A stretch of DNA of 64,000 bases. Source: Nemertoderma westbladi (Eukaryota; Xenacoelomorpha; Nemertodermatida; Nemertodermatidae). Shown one piece after another: positions 1 through 11,400 of the stretch (position 1 is its first letter; the number at the start of each line of letters is the position of its first letter). The DNA lies in the NCBI GenBank assembly GCA_032718475.1, contig JAUCBJ010002187.1, forward strand, positions 46,811 through 110,810, written 5' to 3'. The position numbers and the translations under genes were made by a program. The notes beneath the pieces are model-generated. The model worked only from the letters and a program-made list of their open reading frames with translations, was not told where the DNA came from and did not search any database.

Positions 1-233
1 AAGACTCCAATTACATTCCATTTATATACTATCTATATTTTATAATTTATGTGTTTCAATATATTATTAAATACATGACTGGACTAGTTAATTATTTATT
101 TGAAAATAATTATTATTCTTGAGCAACAAGTTTGCCGTCGTATGAGGAGTCTATATTAACAAGCTGCATACACAAGTTGCTGTGTGTGACTAACTGGGGC
201 CTTACAAACAGGAGACTTTGTTATGTATTGCTA

Positions 234-238
234 TAGAG

Positions 239-269
<31 letters not shown>

Positions 270-494
270 TGGACGCAAAACCCGCCTTGGCGAATTAATA
301 TCCCGCCTCAATGTTAAATTCTCAATTTAGGGAAAGGAGCAGGTTACAGTGGAATGTTATTTTAACCAAAACAATAAACTAAGCACAATAGAACAGGTTA
401 CAGTTTTATTTTAGAGAGTAATCAGCTGTTATTTGCGTCGAATTTCCGCTGGAGAGGGATGAATTTGTATTGCGTCCAGTTTCCCCCCCTATCT
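234..494 (+). mobile_element. MITE-like element, family M1, copy A
   Basis: This is one of three dispersed copies of a 230-290 bp non-coding element; the others are at 914-1200 (inverted) and 26473-26705. Its ends are short inverted motifs, AGAGACAGGGG on the left and CCCCCCTATCT on the right. The left end carries a run of about 27 G. The interior contains GGAAAGGAGCAGGTTACAGT followed by AACCAAAACAATAAAC, a module that recurs elsewhere in the window. No coding capacity is visible. The copy relationship is seen directly; the transposon class is inferred, and no clear target duplication was identified. Confidence 0.7.
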
Positions 495-913
495 GATGTT
501 ATATATATGTTATTTATCGTACGCAGTTGTTGCAATAACGGCAATTGATACTAATAGATACTAATTGTATCAATATACCCCGGAAACCCCTATGTCTGAC
601 ATAATGTAACAAAATTACGTACATTATTGTAAGAAAAGGCCACCTTATCTGCGTTAAAGAACCTCATGAACATGAAGAAACCTCCCTAGCTGCGGTCGCT
701 TTGGTATATAAATAACACATTCGGGACATAACATTGGAAAGTGCTACTTATCACACAGTAGTTAGGTTAATGTTATAAATAATATTGTTGTAATTAGTTA
801 TTCATTAGATCAAGGCTATATTTAATAACAAAATCTTAAAGTACCGGTAATTAATAATAAAAAAAAAACAATATTAAATTTTTTATTTTTGTCTGTGTCA
901 TTATATAAAATGC
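495..913. other. Spacer between two inverted M1 copies
   Basis: AT-rich non-coding sequence lying between M1 copies in opposite orientation. It could be the loop of a larger foldback structure or simply host DNA. I see no ORF or other signal. Confidence 0.5.
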
Positions 914-1200
914 AGATAGGGGAGGGGGAGGGGAGGGGGATGGGGGGGGGGGGGGGGGGGGCGATCAAATTCATCCCTCTCCAGGGGAATTTCGACGCAA
1001 ATAACAGCTGATTACTCCCAAAAATAAAACCTATAACCTGTCCTATTGACTTTAGTTAATTGTTTTGGTTAGAACGACGTGCTACTGTAACCTGCTCCTT
1101 TCCCTAAATTGGTAATAATTTAACATTGAGGCGGGATATTAATTAGCCGAGATGGGATTTGCGTCAAGTCATCCTCCCCCCCCCCCCCCCTACCCTATCT
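914..1200 (-). mobile_element. MITE-like element, family M1, copy B
   Basis: Inverted copy of the element at 234-494. It runs from AGATAGGGGAGGGGG to CCCCCCCTACCCTATCT. The shared interior (CTGTAACCTGCTCCTTTCCC on the plus strand, then the TTGAGGCGGGATATTAATTA region) aligns with copy A over most of its length. G/C homopolymer tracts sit at both termini, as in copy A. Confidence 0.7.
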
Positions 1201-2377
1201 CATAAAATTACTTTTTTAAGGGTCACTCTAAAAACAACTCTGCCGTGCAATGTAAAAAGGCCGTAAGTTGCAACATATACTATTAAAGGAAAAAGACAGT
1301 AAGTGCAATACAAAAGATCGCAACTACTTAACTTTATACAAAAAAACAGGAGAGTTATAAAAACTTAGCAATTAACGGACATTTTAAACCAACAATCTTA
1401 GGGCAAAACCTAATTTGCTTTTTCTCGAAATAATTTTTTTTTTACTTAAAAGGTCTTTTCACATTGCACGGCAGACATTTATTGTTACTGTTGGTCGGCT
1501 GATCTGAATATCGCTAAATGTACCTAAAATAAATAAAAGCTAATTAGCCATAAAAATCTTAGTTAACAAATCAGCCTGTGCATGATCTATAGTTATTTAT
1601 AAATATGGCAACATAGCCTCTAATGACTACAGTCGGTTGGTGATACAAACACGGAGGAAAGACTGAAACGTCTGCTAAAAGACAATCAATAATCCTTTAA
1701 TGTAGATGAATAATTGGGGGGTTATGTCTGATTACAAACTGTTCAAGTGGTGCGTTGTTTACAAATACTTTATATTATTAGTAGAAATTAGTTTTTTTTA
1801 TTCAGTGAAAATAATTTTACTCTGAAATTGTGCTCTATGGCAAAAAGAAAGCGTTTTAATAGAGCTTCTTAACTAGTTAGAAATTAAAAAAATGTTTGTT
1901 CTTGAATTAAAAAAAAAATTCTTAATATTAAAATAAGATATTATTTCGACAAAGTAGCGATTTTAAAATGAAGTATTTTAAGAATGCCACTTCCTCAGTA
2001 AATACCATTAAATCGTTTAGAATAACTTTAATACGCTAACGTTTCGATATTGGAGTAAAACATTATGTTATTGGCGTCGCGAAATCCCCAAAAGGTATAA
2101 AAAAGGTAAAAAAACGTTTCCAGGTGGAACGATTGAAAAATTAGTTAATGAGAAATCTAAAGAAAGACAAAAGTAAAAACAAACAATACAGAAAAAATGT
2201 AGTAAAAATCTTAAATGAATAATTCCCAAAGCTGATGTAAAGCAATCCGTATAAAGTTATCGCTTCAGCCTCCAATTACTATATGTACCATTCGTTTCTA
2301 TATCGACGATTAAATTTGGCTGAAAGTCACTCCAATTTGGTGATTTAGTTAGTTAGTTAAATAAATTAGTTGCCGTT
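1201..2377. other. 3' flank of the TATDN2-like gene
   Basis: AT-rich sequence downstream of the stop codon of the minus-strand gene. It presumably includes the 3' UTR. I saw no unambiguous AATAAA close to the stop; an ATTAAA-type hexamer near 2027-2032 (minus strand) is only a weak candidate. No other gene or repeat was recognised. Confidence 0.5.
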
Positions 2378-2450
2378 TTAAATGTGGAATAAATCTTTAG
2401 TGTTGCTTCTAACGGCGTCGAGAACCTCAGTGAGAGAAACGTTGCGATAT
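2378..2450 (-). CDS. TATDN2: Exon 7 (last coding exon) of the TATDN2-like gene
   Basis: 73 coding nt after acceptor TTTTTTACAG|A. It encodes YRNVSLTEVLDAVRSNT, then KDLFHI and TAA at 2380-2378. The pattern V-x14-N-T-x3-LF is the normal TatD C-terminal helix, so the domain is complete. It is too short to stand out as an ORF and was found by completing the phase-2 junction from exon 6. Confidence 0.9.
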
Positions 2451-5400
2451 CTGTAAAAAAGTGAGAAAATACGGGGAAATAAATTGGTGCAGAATGGACG
2501 TTAGATGGATGGTGATCAAAGGACATAGAAGAATGGACAGAGATGCCTGCATAGAGATAAATAAACCGATTGGATGGACAGAGTTCAATGGCCGGTGTTG
2601 AATGGACTAAGGAAAATTGACAGTGAGTTAATACTTACGCTGCTATCTTCTCGGCAACACAAATAGCGTGTTGAGGTTCACTAGATGAACATGGAAACTG
2701 CCTCAACGGACTGAAATAGGGCGAATCTGTTTCTAATAGCAGACGGTTTAGAGGGACAGCCCTGACTGACTCTGGGGCCCAGGTAGCAGCGATGGGGAAC
2801 CCTAAGAGATAAATAAACAAAACATTCGCTAAATAAAAGTTTCTACGTCCCAAGTATAAGGTAACGGATTCAGTACTGCATCAACCTACAACATGTGAGC
2901 AATAAATCTGAGCAAATCCCGCCATTGATGCAGCTGGTGATGCATGCAGTTTGCAGCAATGTCAGAATCATATTCCTAAAATTACTGTAAAAAAAGATTA
3001 TTATTAAGTCCTGAATCCCATGAATAAGCCACTATTCCCTCCCTTTAAACCATATTTCACATTTCAATGTAAAATATAATATGAATTTCTATATATATAA
3101 TTTACAACTGAATCTCCAGTCTGATAGACTAGCTGCTTGGATGGCGCACCTTGAGAAACTGACTGAATAATAATTGAGTGCTGGCTGATAACTAAACTGT
3201 GGGTCTTCCACAGCGCAGGAACAGATCCGACATACAATGCAGCCATGAATTAGGGATTTAATAATAGCGAACGGTGTAAAGTGTTGCGTTCGTTTCTCAC
3301 CTATAACGTTAGTGAATCCGAAATACATATTGGGAAAGGTTTGTAGAAGACCCCTGGCTGTGACAGCGTCGCCTGTGTAACAATGGCGATGGATGGGCCA
3401 ATCACGAGGTAGCTTCTCTTCTAGAATATTCTTACAGTCCTCCTCTGCGTTGCTGTAAAATAATTAATAGTGTTCTGAACCAATGTCGTCGGGAAATAAT
3501 ACATAATTATTACATTAAATAACAATATAGTACCAAAATTTATATCAAAAATTGAAAAGCCTTAGATGGAGTTATACGTTCTTTCAGGGATAATTTTGAT
3601 TTTGCGCCTTTTATAATATTTTTTATATTATAGATTGCAATAAATATCGTTCGCCACATATTATATTTAATAAATACACAACATTCTAGAACGTTATATA
3701 CATCTCAGGAATGCGTGTGTTACAACGGTATACAATTAATACAATGTACTTGTACTATTGAAAAGCTACACTAAAACACTACACTGTTCCTAAAAATGTT
3801 CCAGAACGTTGTGTGATTATTAAATAGAATGAAAAAAGTTATACTTTTTACCCCAAGTAATAAATAATATTTTTATAGCATCATGTTAATAAGTGAAAAT
3901 GTAGCGATTATTAAACAAAATTACGAATTATTAGAAAATATTAATGCACTACCCGTACCAACCTATCGATAGTAAAATATGATAACGACAACAACCTACC
4001 GACAGTATATACACTACGTCAACCTACCGACAGTGCACTACCTCAACCTACCGACAGTGCACTACCTCTAACCTACCGACAGTGCACTACCTCAACCTAC
4101 CGACAGTGCACTACCTCAACCTACCGACAGTGCACTACCTCAACCTACCGACAGTGCACTACCTCAACCTACCGACAGTGCACTACCTCAACCTACCGAC
4201 AGTGCACTACCTCAACCTACCGACAGTGCACTACCTCAACCTACCGACAGTGCACTACCTCTACCTACCGACAGTGCACTACCTCAACCTACCGACAGTG
4301 CACTACCTCAACCTACCGACAGTGCACTACCTCAACCTACCGACAGTGCACTACCTCAACCTACCGACAGTGCACTACCTCAACCTACCGACAGTGCACT
4401 ACCTCAACCTACCGACAGTGCACTACCTCAACCTACCGACAGTGCACTACCTCAACCTACCGACAGTGCACTACCTCAACCTACCGACAGTGCACTACCT
4501 CAACCTACCGACAGTGCACTACCTCAACCTACCGACAGTGCACTACCTCAACCTACCGACAGTGCACTACCTCTACCTACCGACAGTGCACTACCTCAAC
4601 CTACCGACAGTGCACTACCTCAACCTACCGACAGTGCACTACCTCAACCTACCGACAGTGCACTACCTCAACCTACCGACAGTGCACTACCTCAACCTAC
4701 CGACAGTGCACTACCTCAACCTACCGACAGTGCACTACCTCAACCTACCGACAGTGCACTACCTCAACCTACCGACAGTGCACTACCTCAACCTACCGAC
4801 AGTGCACTACCTCAACCTACCGACAGTGCACTACCTCAACCTACCGACAGTGCACTACCTCAACCTACCGACAGTGCACTACCTCAACCTACCGACAGTG
4901 CACTACCTCAACCTACCGACAGTGCACTACCTCAACCTACCGACAGTGCACTACCTCAACCTACCGACAGTGCACTACCTCAACCTACCGACAGTGCACT
5001 ACCTCAACCTACCGACAGTGCACTACCTCAACCTACCGACAGTGCACTACCTCAACCTACCGACAGTGCACTACCTCAACCTACCGACAGTGCACTACCT
5101 CAACCTACCGACAGTGCACTACCTCAACCTACCGACAGTGCACTACCTCAACCTACCGACAGTGCACTACCTCAACCTACCGACAGTGCACTACCTCAAC
5201 CTACCGACAGTGCACTACCTCAACCTACCGACAGTGCACTACCTCAACCTACCGACAGTGCACTACCTCAACCTACCGACAGTGCACTACCTCAACCTAC
5301 CGACAGTGCACTACCTCAACCTACCGACAGTGCACTACCTCAACCTACCGACAGTGCACTACCTCAACCTACCGACAGTGCACTACCTCAACCTACCGAC

Positions 5401-8400
5401 AGTGCACTACCTCAACCTACCGACAGTGCACTACCTCAACCTACCGACAGTGCACTACCTCAACCTACCGACAGTGCACTACCTCAACCTACCGACAGTG
5501 CACTACCTCAACCTACCGACAGTGCACTACCTCTACCTACCGACAGTGCACTACCTCAACCTACCGACAGTGCACTACCTCAACCTACCGACAGTGCACT
5601 ACCTCAACCTACCGACAGTGCACTACCTCAACCTACCGACAGTGCACTACCTCTACCTACCGATAATGCACTACCTCAACCTACCGACAGTGCACTACCT
5701 CAACCTACCGACAGTGCACTACCTCAACCTACCGACAGTGCACTACCTCAACCTACCGACAGTGCACTACCTCAACCTACCGACAGTGCACTACCTCAAC
5801 CTACCGACAGTGCATTACCTCAACCTACCGACAGTGCACTACCTCAACCTACCGACAGTGCACTACCTCTACCTACCGACAGTGCACTACAACTGGTAAA
5901 TGACGTTTGCGCGCGAGATCTAAGAGTTTGCGGAACACTCGCTTCTGGTCTGCAACGGGACTGAAATTCTTGTAGTAGTCCAACCCTATCTCTCCTATTG
6001 CCACGCAACGGGGGTGTTTACAAGCTTCGTCTATGGCTGAAAAATAATGATTATTATGATAAAATAAAATCAAATGCTTGTATGGTTACGAAAGTTTTAT
6101 TTAATTATTAAGACACAACAAGCGGGTAAAAACCGTACCGGTAGGTAACAAAACACAATAATTGAAATCAAACAACTTACCCTCCTCAGGAAAAATTTTC
6201 AAATTATTGTTTCTTTATTTCACCTAGAGCAGAATTTAATGAGGATTACAAATCTGAAAACCGCTTAGTGAGACCTCTTTCAGTTCTCGAGTTATCACTG
6301 TTTTTCCGTATGACGGTCTGTCCGTCAAATTGTAAGAAAGACAGAAGACCGACAGACACGACGACAGATAGACTAGATTCCACCGAAAATTAAAACTGAC
6401 ATCGGAAATGAAATCAGCGATCCCGAAAACCCCGTAATGAACATTTTAGCTCGTTGGTGTGCATCCTTCGTGCCAGAAATAATTAACCAACCAGAACACA
6501 GACAGCCAATTTTGGCGGGACGGTTTAAACTTTGAAGGGCATTTTCTCGGAATGATATTTTTCATTTTCAAATTACTACTCCTCCGTCATTTTTCAACCA
6601 ATTTTCTTCGTTTATGGCTCATTCGAACTAGCTTTGGAAGCTCTTTAAAAGTTATCTTATGAAATTTTGATAAATATTACCATTTTTTCTAATTAGCCAT
6701 TTTTAATTAAAAATATGATAATTAATTAATTTAATTAATTAATTAAAATAAAATTGGCTAATTAAAAATTATATAAGATAACTTTTGTAGAGTCGATCAC
6801 GCTGAGTCGTCCAAAAAAGTTGGTTTCAAGAAATTTGGACTAAAATTAGCAATTTTAGTGAAATCTTTAATTCCGCCACCAGCCTCTAGGGGAGGCTACA
6901 AATTTTCAAATTTTACTATAAAGGCTATTTGGCCTTCCATACAGTGGTTGACCATGACAAAATAGCAATATTATCATTTAACACTAATTGACAGCCATTT
7001 CAAAAAAAAAGGTTACCCCCCCCCCCCCCCTTAACCGTTGCATGCAAACTGCTGAACTGTGAGCACATCACAGACACCCTCGGGTTCGCCCAAAAGGAGG
7101 GCTTTATCAGGTTAACAAGGTACAGTAGCTAATTTGACACGGTCAAGAAGACAGAACAGTAGTGTGGATAAAAAAAAAAAGGGGGGGGGGGGGGGGGAGG
7201 GGTTCACGGAAATTCCTCACTGGGAAGCTCAGAGAGGTCAATGGCCTTCACCCCAACTTAAGATTCACTCTTGATTAGGAGGTGGATTGCCATTTGCCTT
7301 TCCTTGATATGCTAGTAAACCGAAGTGACCATGCAATCTCAACCGAGTGGTACAGGAAACCTACAGACACTGGGCTGGTTCTCAATGCCACGTCTTGTGC
7401 CCCTGAGTCCTATAAACGTGGTGTAAATGGATCCCAGTTCAACTCTACAGTGGTTGTTGCGAAGAATATTCTCCGTGACAACCAGTATTCTGATGCGATG
7501 GTTCACCGCGAGCTGGCTGCTGCTGTACGGGACTCTAGGGAAAGTGTTGACATTGAGAGTGGTGTGGATGGTTTTAACGGTGCATCATTCACTGATGAGG
7601 AAGTTGATGACCTTGATCAGCCAGCACCCACCGACACTTCCAGACTAATTGTCTGTAAGTTTGACTCTGTAAGAGTGATTGAGTTATTGGTCCGGATGTA
7701 TTATTATTTTTATATTATTATATAATATTTAATTATATTATTATTCCAAGGTGTTGTTCACGTCCTGTGAGGTTTGTTTATACAACAACCAAATTAAAAT
7801 AAGTCCTTCCTACCCTCTCTGAAACACGAGGTTCCTGACATTCTGGCTACTAACGTCGTTTATTCGTTTACTTGTCCCTCTTGTAAGGGGGAATATGTTG
7901 GACATACGATCCAGCACTTGTTTGAACGCGTTAGACAGCGCATCAGGACGGGTCTGTTACAGATGGTAGCACCCAGGGCAAGACTGTTCACAATCATATC
8001 ATGGAGCACCACGACGAGCCTAATACGCGCTGGCTTACTGACTGGCTTGAGTTGTTTCAGCATTTTCGTGTTCTGGCACGATATCCCCAGCGGGTTGTTT
8101 TACAGAAACTGGTGATGTTTTACATTCACACCCGCCGGCCTGTGATTAATAAGCAGAAGCGTGATTGGCGCAAGTTTGTGGTGCTGCTTCCCAGTGAGGA
8201 ATTTCCGTGAACCCCCCTTTTTTTTATCCGCACTACTGTACTCGCATTTCTGTCTTCTTGGCCGTGTAAAATTAGCTACTGTACCTTATTAACCTGATAA
8301 AGCCCTCCTTTTGGGCGAACCCGAGGCTGTCTGTGATGTGCACACAGTTCAGCAGTTTGCATGCAACGGTTAAGTTGTTTGATTTCAATTATTGTGTTTT

Positions 8401-11400
8401 GTTACCTACCGGTACGGTTTTTACCCGCCTGTTGTGACTTAATAATTAAATAAAACTATTGTTATGATATGAATAATTAATAGTGATCATTTTTTGAATG
8501 ATTTTGATTATCTGCTTTTTATCTGCTATGTTTGTAGTTGGAATTTAAGGTAGAGTTAATGTAATGATATTACTCTGTTAGAAGTCCATTCCTCAGTGGC
8601 AATTCGGATATCGTCTGTTTTATTTTATTTGCAGATAGTAAAATACAGTCTGCTTTGTAATTTCCATTTCACTATTTGATTAAATAGTCAATAAATAATA
8701 TAGATAAATATATAAATAGATAACTCAGTGCCCTATAACGGTAGTGATAAAATCGCCCTACCTTTTAGAAACTCGTCGTTAAAGAACCTCGCGTTGTTGG
8801 GATGGCAACCGAAGGCACCCCAGACTGTACGTTGGGTCTCCAGGAACAACTGCCGCCATAGAGGGACCCGCTGGCCAATCAGGGCAATAGGACTACAGAA
8901 TATTGATATACAACCTGGAATACAGCCAATAAAATCCAACTACAGAAACTGGTTAACCAATCCAATGTATCCGTTACCATCTGGTGAACCAATGAAATGC
9001 AACGGAGTAAACTGTCGATGATCATTCAAAATAAAATATAATAATTTACATCATTGTGTGGAAATAGTACTTTTCGGCGTTCTATGACCCGAGTATATTT
9101 ATCTACCGAGAGAGTTCAGTGCAGGAGGCTTTACATAAATAAACAAGGGTCTTTAACGCTGATAGCCTTTTCATACAATGCTGCGTAATTTTGTTTCATT
9201 ATGTGAACATAGGGGTTCTGAATGCTTAATTAATTATTCACTCTAATATGTTTAGGAATATTGGTAAAATTTATATCAATTTAATTTATGTAATTAATAC
9301 AGTTTTACATCAACTGTACGGCAAACAATCTAGCATTGGAAGTGTTCCGCGATTGTTTCTAAGTATTTGATTACTTTTGGAGTCCCTGGCCTTATAAGCA
9401 GCGCTGCAAAGTGGCACTTTGCAGTTTTTTTCGCGGTTAATGAATATGTTAGAGAGTTGATAAGTTGACCTAATGTAACAAATATATTTAAATAATAACT
9501 TAAAGTTAATAAACACGAATTGAACTCTCACCTTCATAGTTATCAGGACACCCAACTAGTTGTAGGAATGCAGTAAAGGTTCCTTTATATTTCTTCTTTC
9601 TATATAGTAGATCTATATGGCAGTGTGTGTCTATATATCGACGATTCTCACATTGTGACAGACTGTAATTAGATAGAAGACGTGAGGACGCTTTGATCAT
9701 CTCTTCATTGTCATCTTGCAAGGTGCTACCAGAATCAAAGCTCCAATCAGCCTCCTCCCATTGTATAACAGCAGAAGGGGACCCGGTGGCATCGGAAATT
9801 GCCACAGTGGAACCAGATGCGGACCCAGTGGCAGTGGGTACTGACACAATGGCACCAGAAACGGCTACAGTGGCACTGGATGCGGACACAGTGGCACGGG
9901 AAACTGCGACAGTCGCGCTGGACTCGGGCACAGTGGAACCCGAAGCGGACACGGTGCCCCCAGAAACCTGGAGAAATCGCATGAGACAATTTGAAACGCT
10001 CTCTGAGGCACCGATCTGACCAGAAGCCTCCTTCATGTTGCCTTTGGATTTAGGAGCACCCGACGATGATGTTGATACATTATCACTACCTGTTTCTAGA
10101 ATAGCTGTTACCGTTTCGATACCTGGTTCGAAATCCTCTGGTACTTGGAGCAATGTATGCCAACGTTCCAAAGATCTCTTATCCGATAGGAAGTTGGCGG
10201 TTTCTAACGCGTCCGATTTCTTGTCGCGGTGTTCTTCAGGAACAGCATTATGAGTGGAGGTAACAGCGGCAGGCTGCGGGTAATAACCAACACTAGGTAT
10301 ACCAGAATGCGGATGAGGCACAGGAGTGACAGCAGGAATCGGGACACCATTCAATCCATGTGCTTGGCCTGATACAGCAGTAGTGTTGCTACTCCCTGTG
10401 TCCCATCTGGAAACCCTCACGTTCTCCTCCCTTGGTAATTTTCCTTCGTACGCGAAATTAAAGTCCTGATGATACGTGGAGGTCTTATCTTGTTTAGTAA
10501 ACCTATATGGCATACTTGAATACCCCGAATGAAAGTTAGAACTGCTATTTATTTCATCTTCACTTGATCGTATATATGAATCATTAGGAAAATCACCGTG
10601 GGAACTAGATGGTCTAACATGTCTCGGTGCTAACTGGGGTCTTTGATAATGAACCGCGTGTGCCAGTGAACCACGTGATGGTCTACTCGGTATATTGTAA
10701 GGCATTTGATCTGGTCTTGCATATGGTATCCGATTACAGTGATCTGGTCTAGGATGGGGATTCCGATGAGATGGATCCAGTTTAGGATGGGGAGTCCGAT
10801 AAGGAAACGATGGTCGCGGGAATCTAATATCGAGGAGATTAGGAGGATTACACATCCTGGGATTAAACGTGCGTTGGGATCCCCTTAAGTTGGGAACATC
10901 ATTTGGTGTATTTCGTCGATTTGCCAGAGTTGCTGGGTTAAATTGTTTTTTGCAGACATTGCAGTAACGTTCGGCAAACTTTGGTGTATAAGAACAGCAA
11001 CAGTATGATGGACTGGAAAAGTGTGAAGGTTTAGGGTGGTCTTTGAATGGAGGATTAGCTATGCAACTTGAGTCTTGAAATGGTGGATTAACTGGACGAG
11101 TAACTCCATAATTTGAATTATTACAAGGAGAAGCAAACGAAGGAGTTTGTAATAGACTACCTTTCCTAAGGACTTCTGCTACATGAGATTTAAGTGGTCT
11201 AGATTGCGAAGTAGTACAATAATGTATTGGATCCATTGCAAGTTCTCTATATGAGACAGGACAATATTGACTTGTACTTATATTAGTTGCAGTGTCGTTC
11301 GGTTCAGTGATAGTGGTCGTGGTGTATGGAGAATCGTTCCAAAATTGGAAGGAGCGGAGAACAGAATGATTGTCTGCACTGCTTGACATACCGGAATATG

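Larger units (their letters stand above)
6093..8457 (+). mobile_element. Penelope-like element fragment with inverted terminal arms
   Basis: Intron 3 contains a truncated Penelope-like retroelement. Two inverted arms, 6093-7228 (broken by an insertion at 6180-7029) and 8186-8457, match at high identity over about 270 bp. The central part, 7229-8209, has a degraded reverse-transcriptase C-terminal region followed by a GIY-YIG endonuclease. Penelope elements are known to carry terminal repeats in direct or inverted arrangement, which fits. The left arm also contains an inverted copy of the last codons of the endonuclease. Confidence 0.85.

Noticed and set aside
3993-5890. CRISPR-like array
   Set aside because: The 24-bp units are contiguous with no unique spacers, and the setting is an animal intron.
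4082-5899. 605-codon plus-strand ORF of repeating HYLNLPTV units
   Set aside because: It is a by-product of a 24-bp tandem repeat (a multiple of three) within an intron on the opposite strand; there is no start context, unique sequence or domain.
8939-8960. TTTCTGTAG at about 8941 as the exon 3 acceptor
   Set aside because: It would put exon 3 in the wrong frame after exon 2; the acceptor TTCCAG at 8915 restores the TatD reading EGCISIFC.
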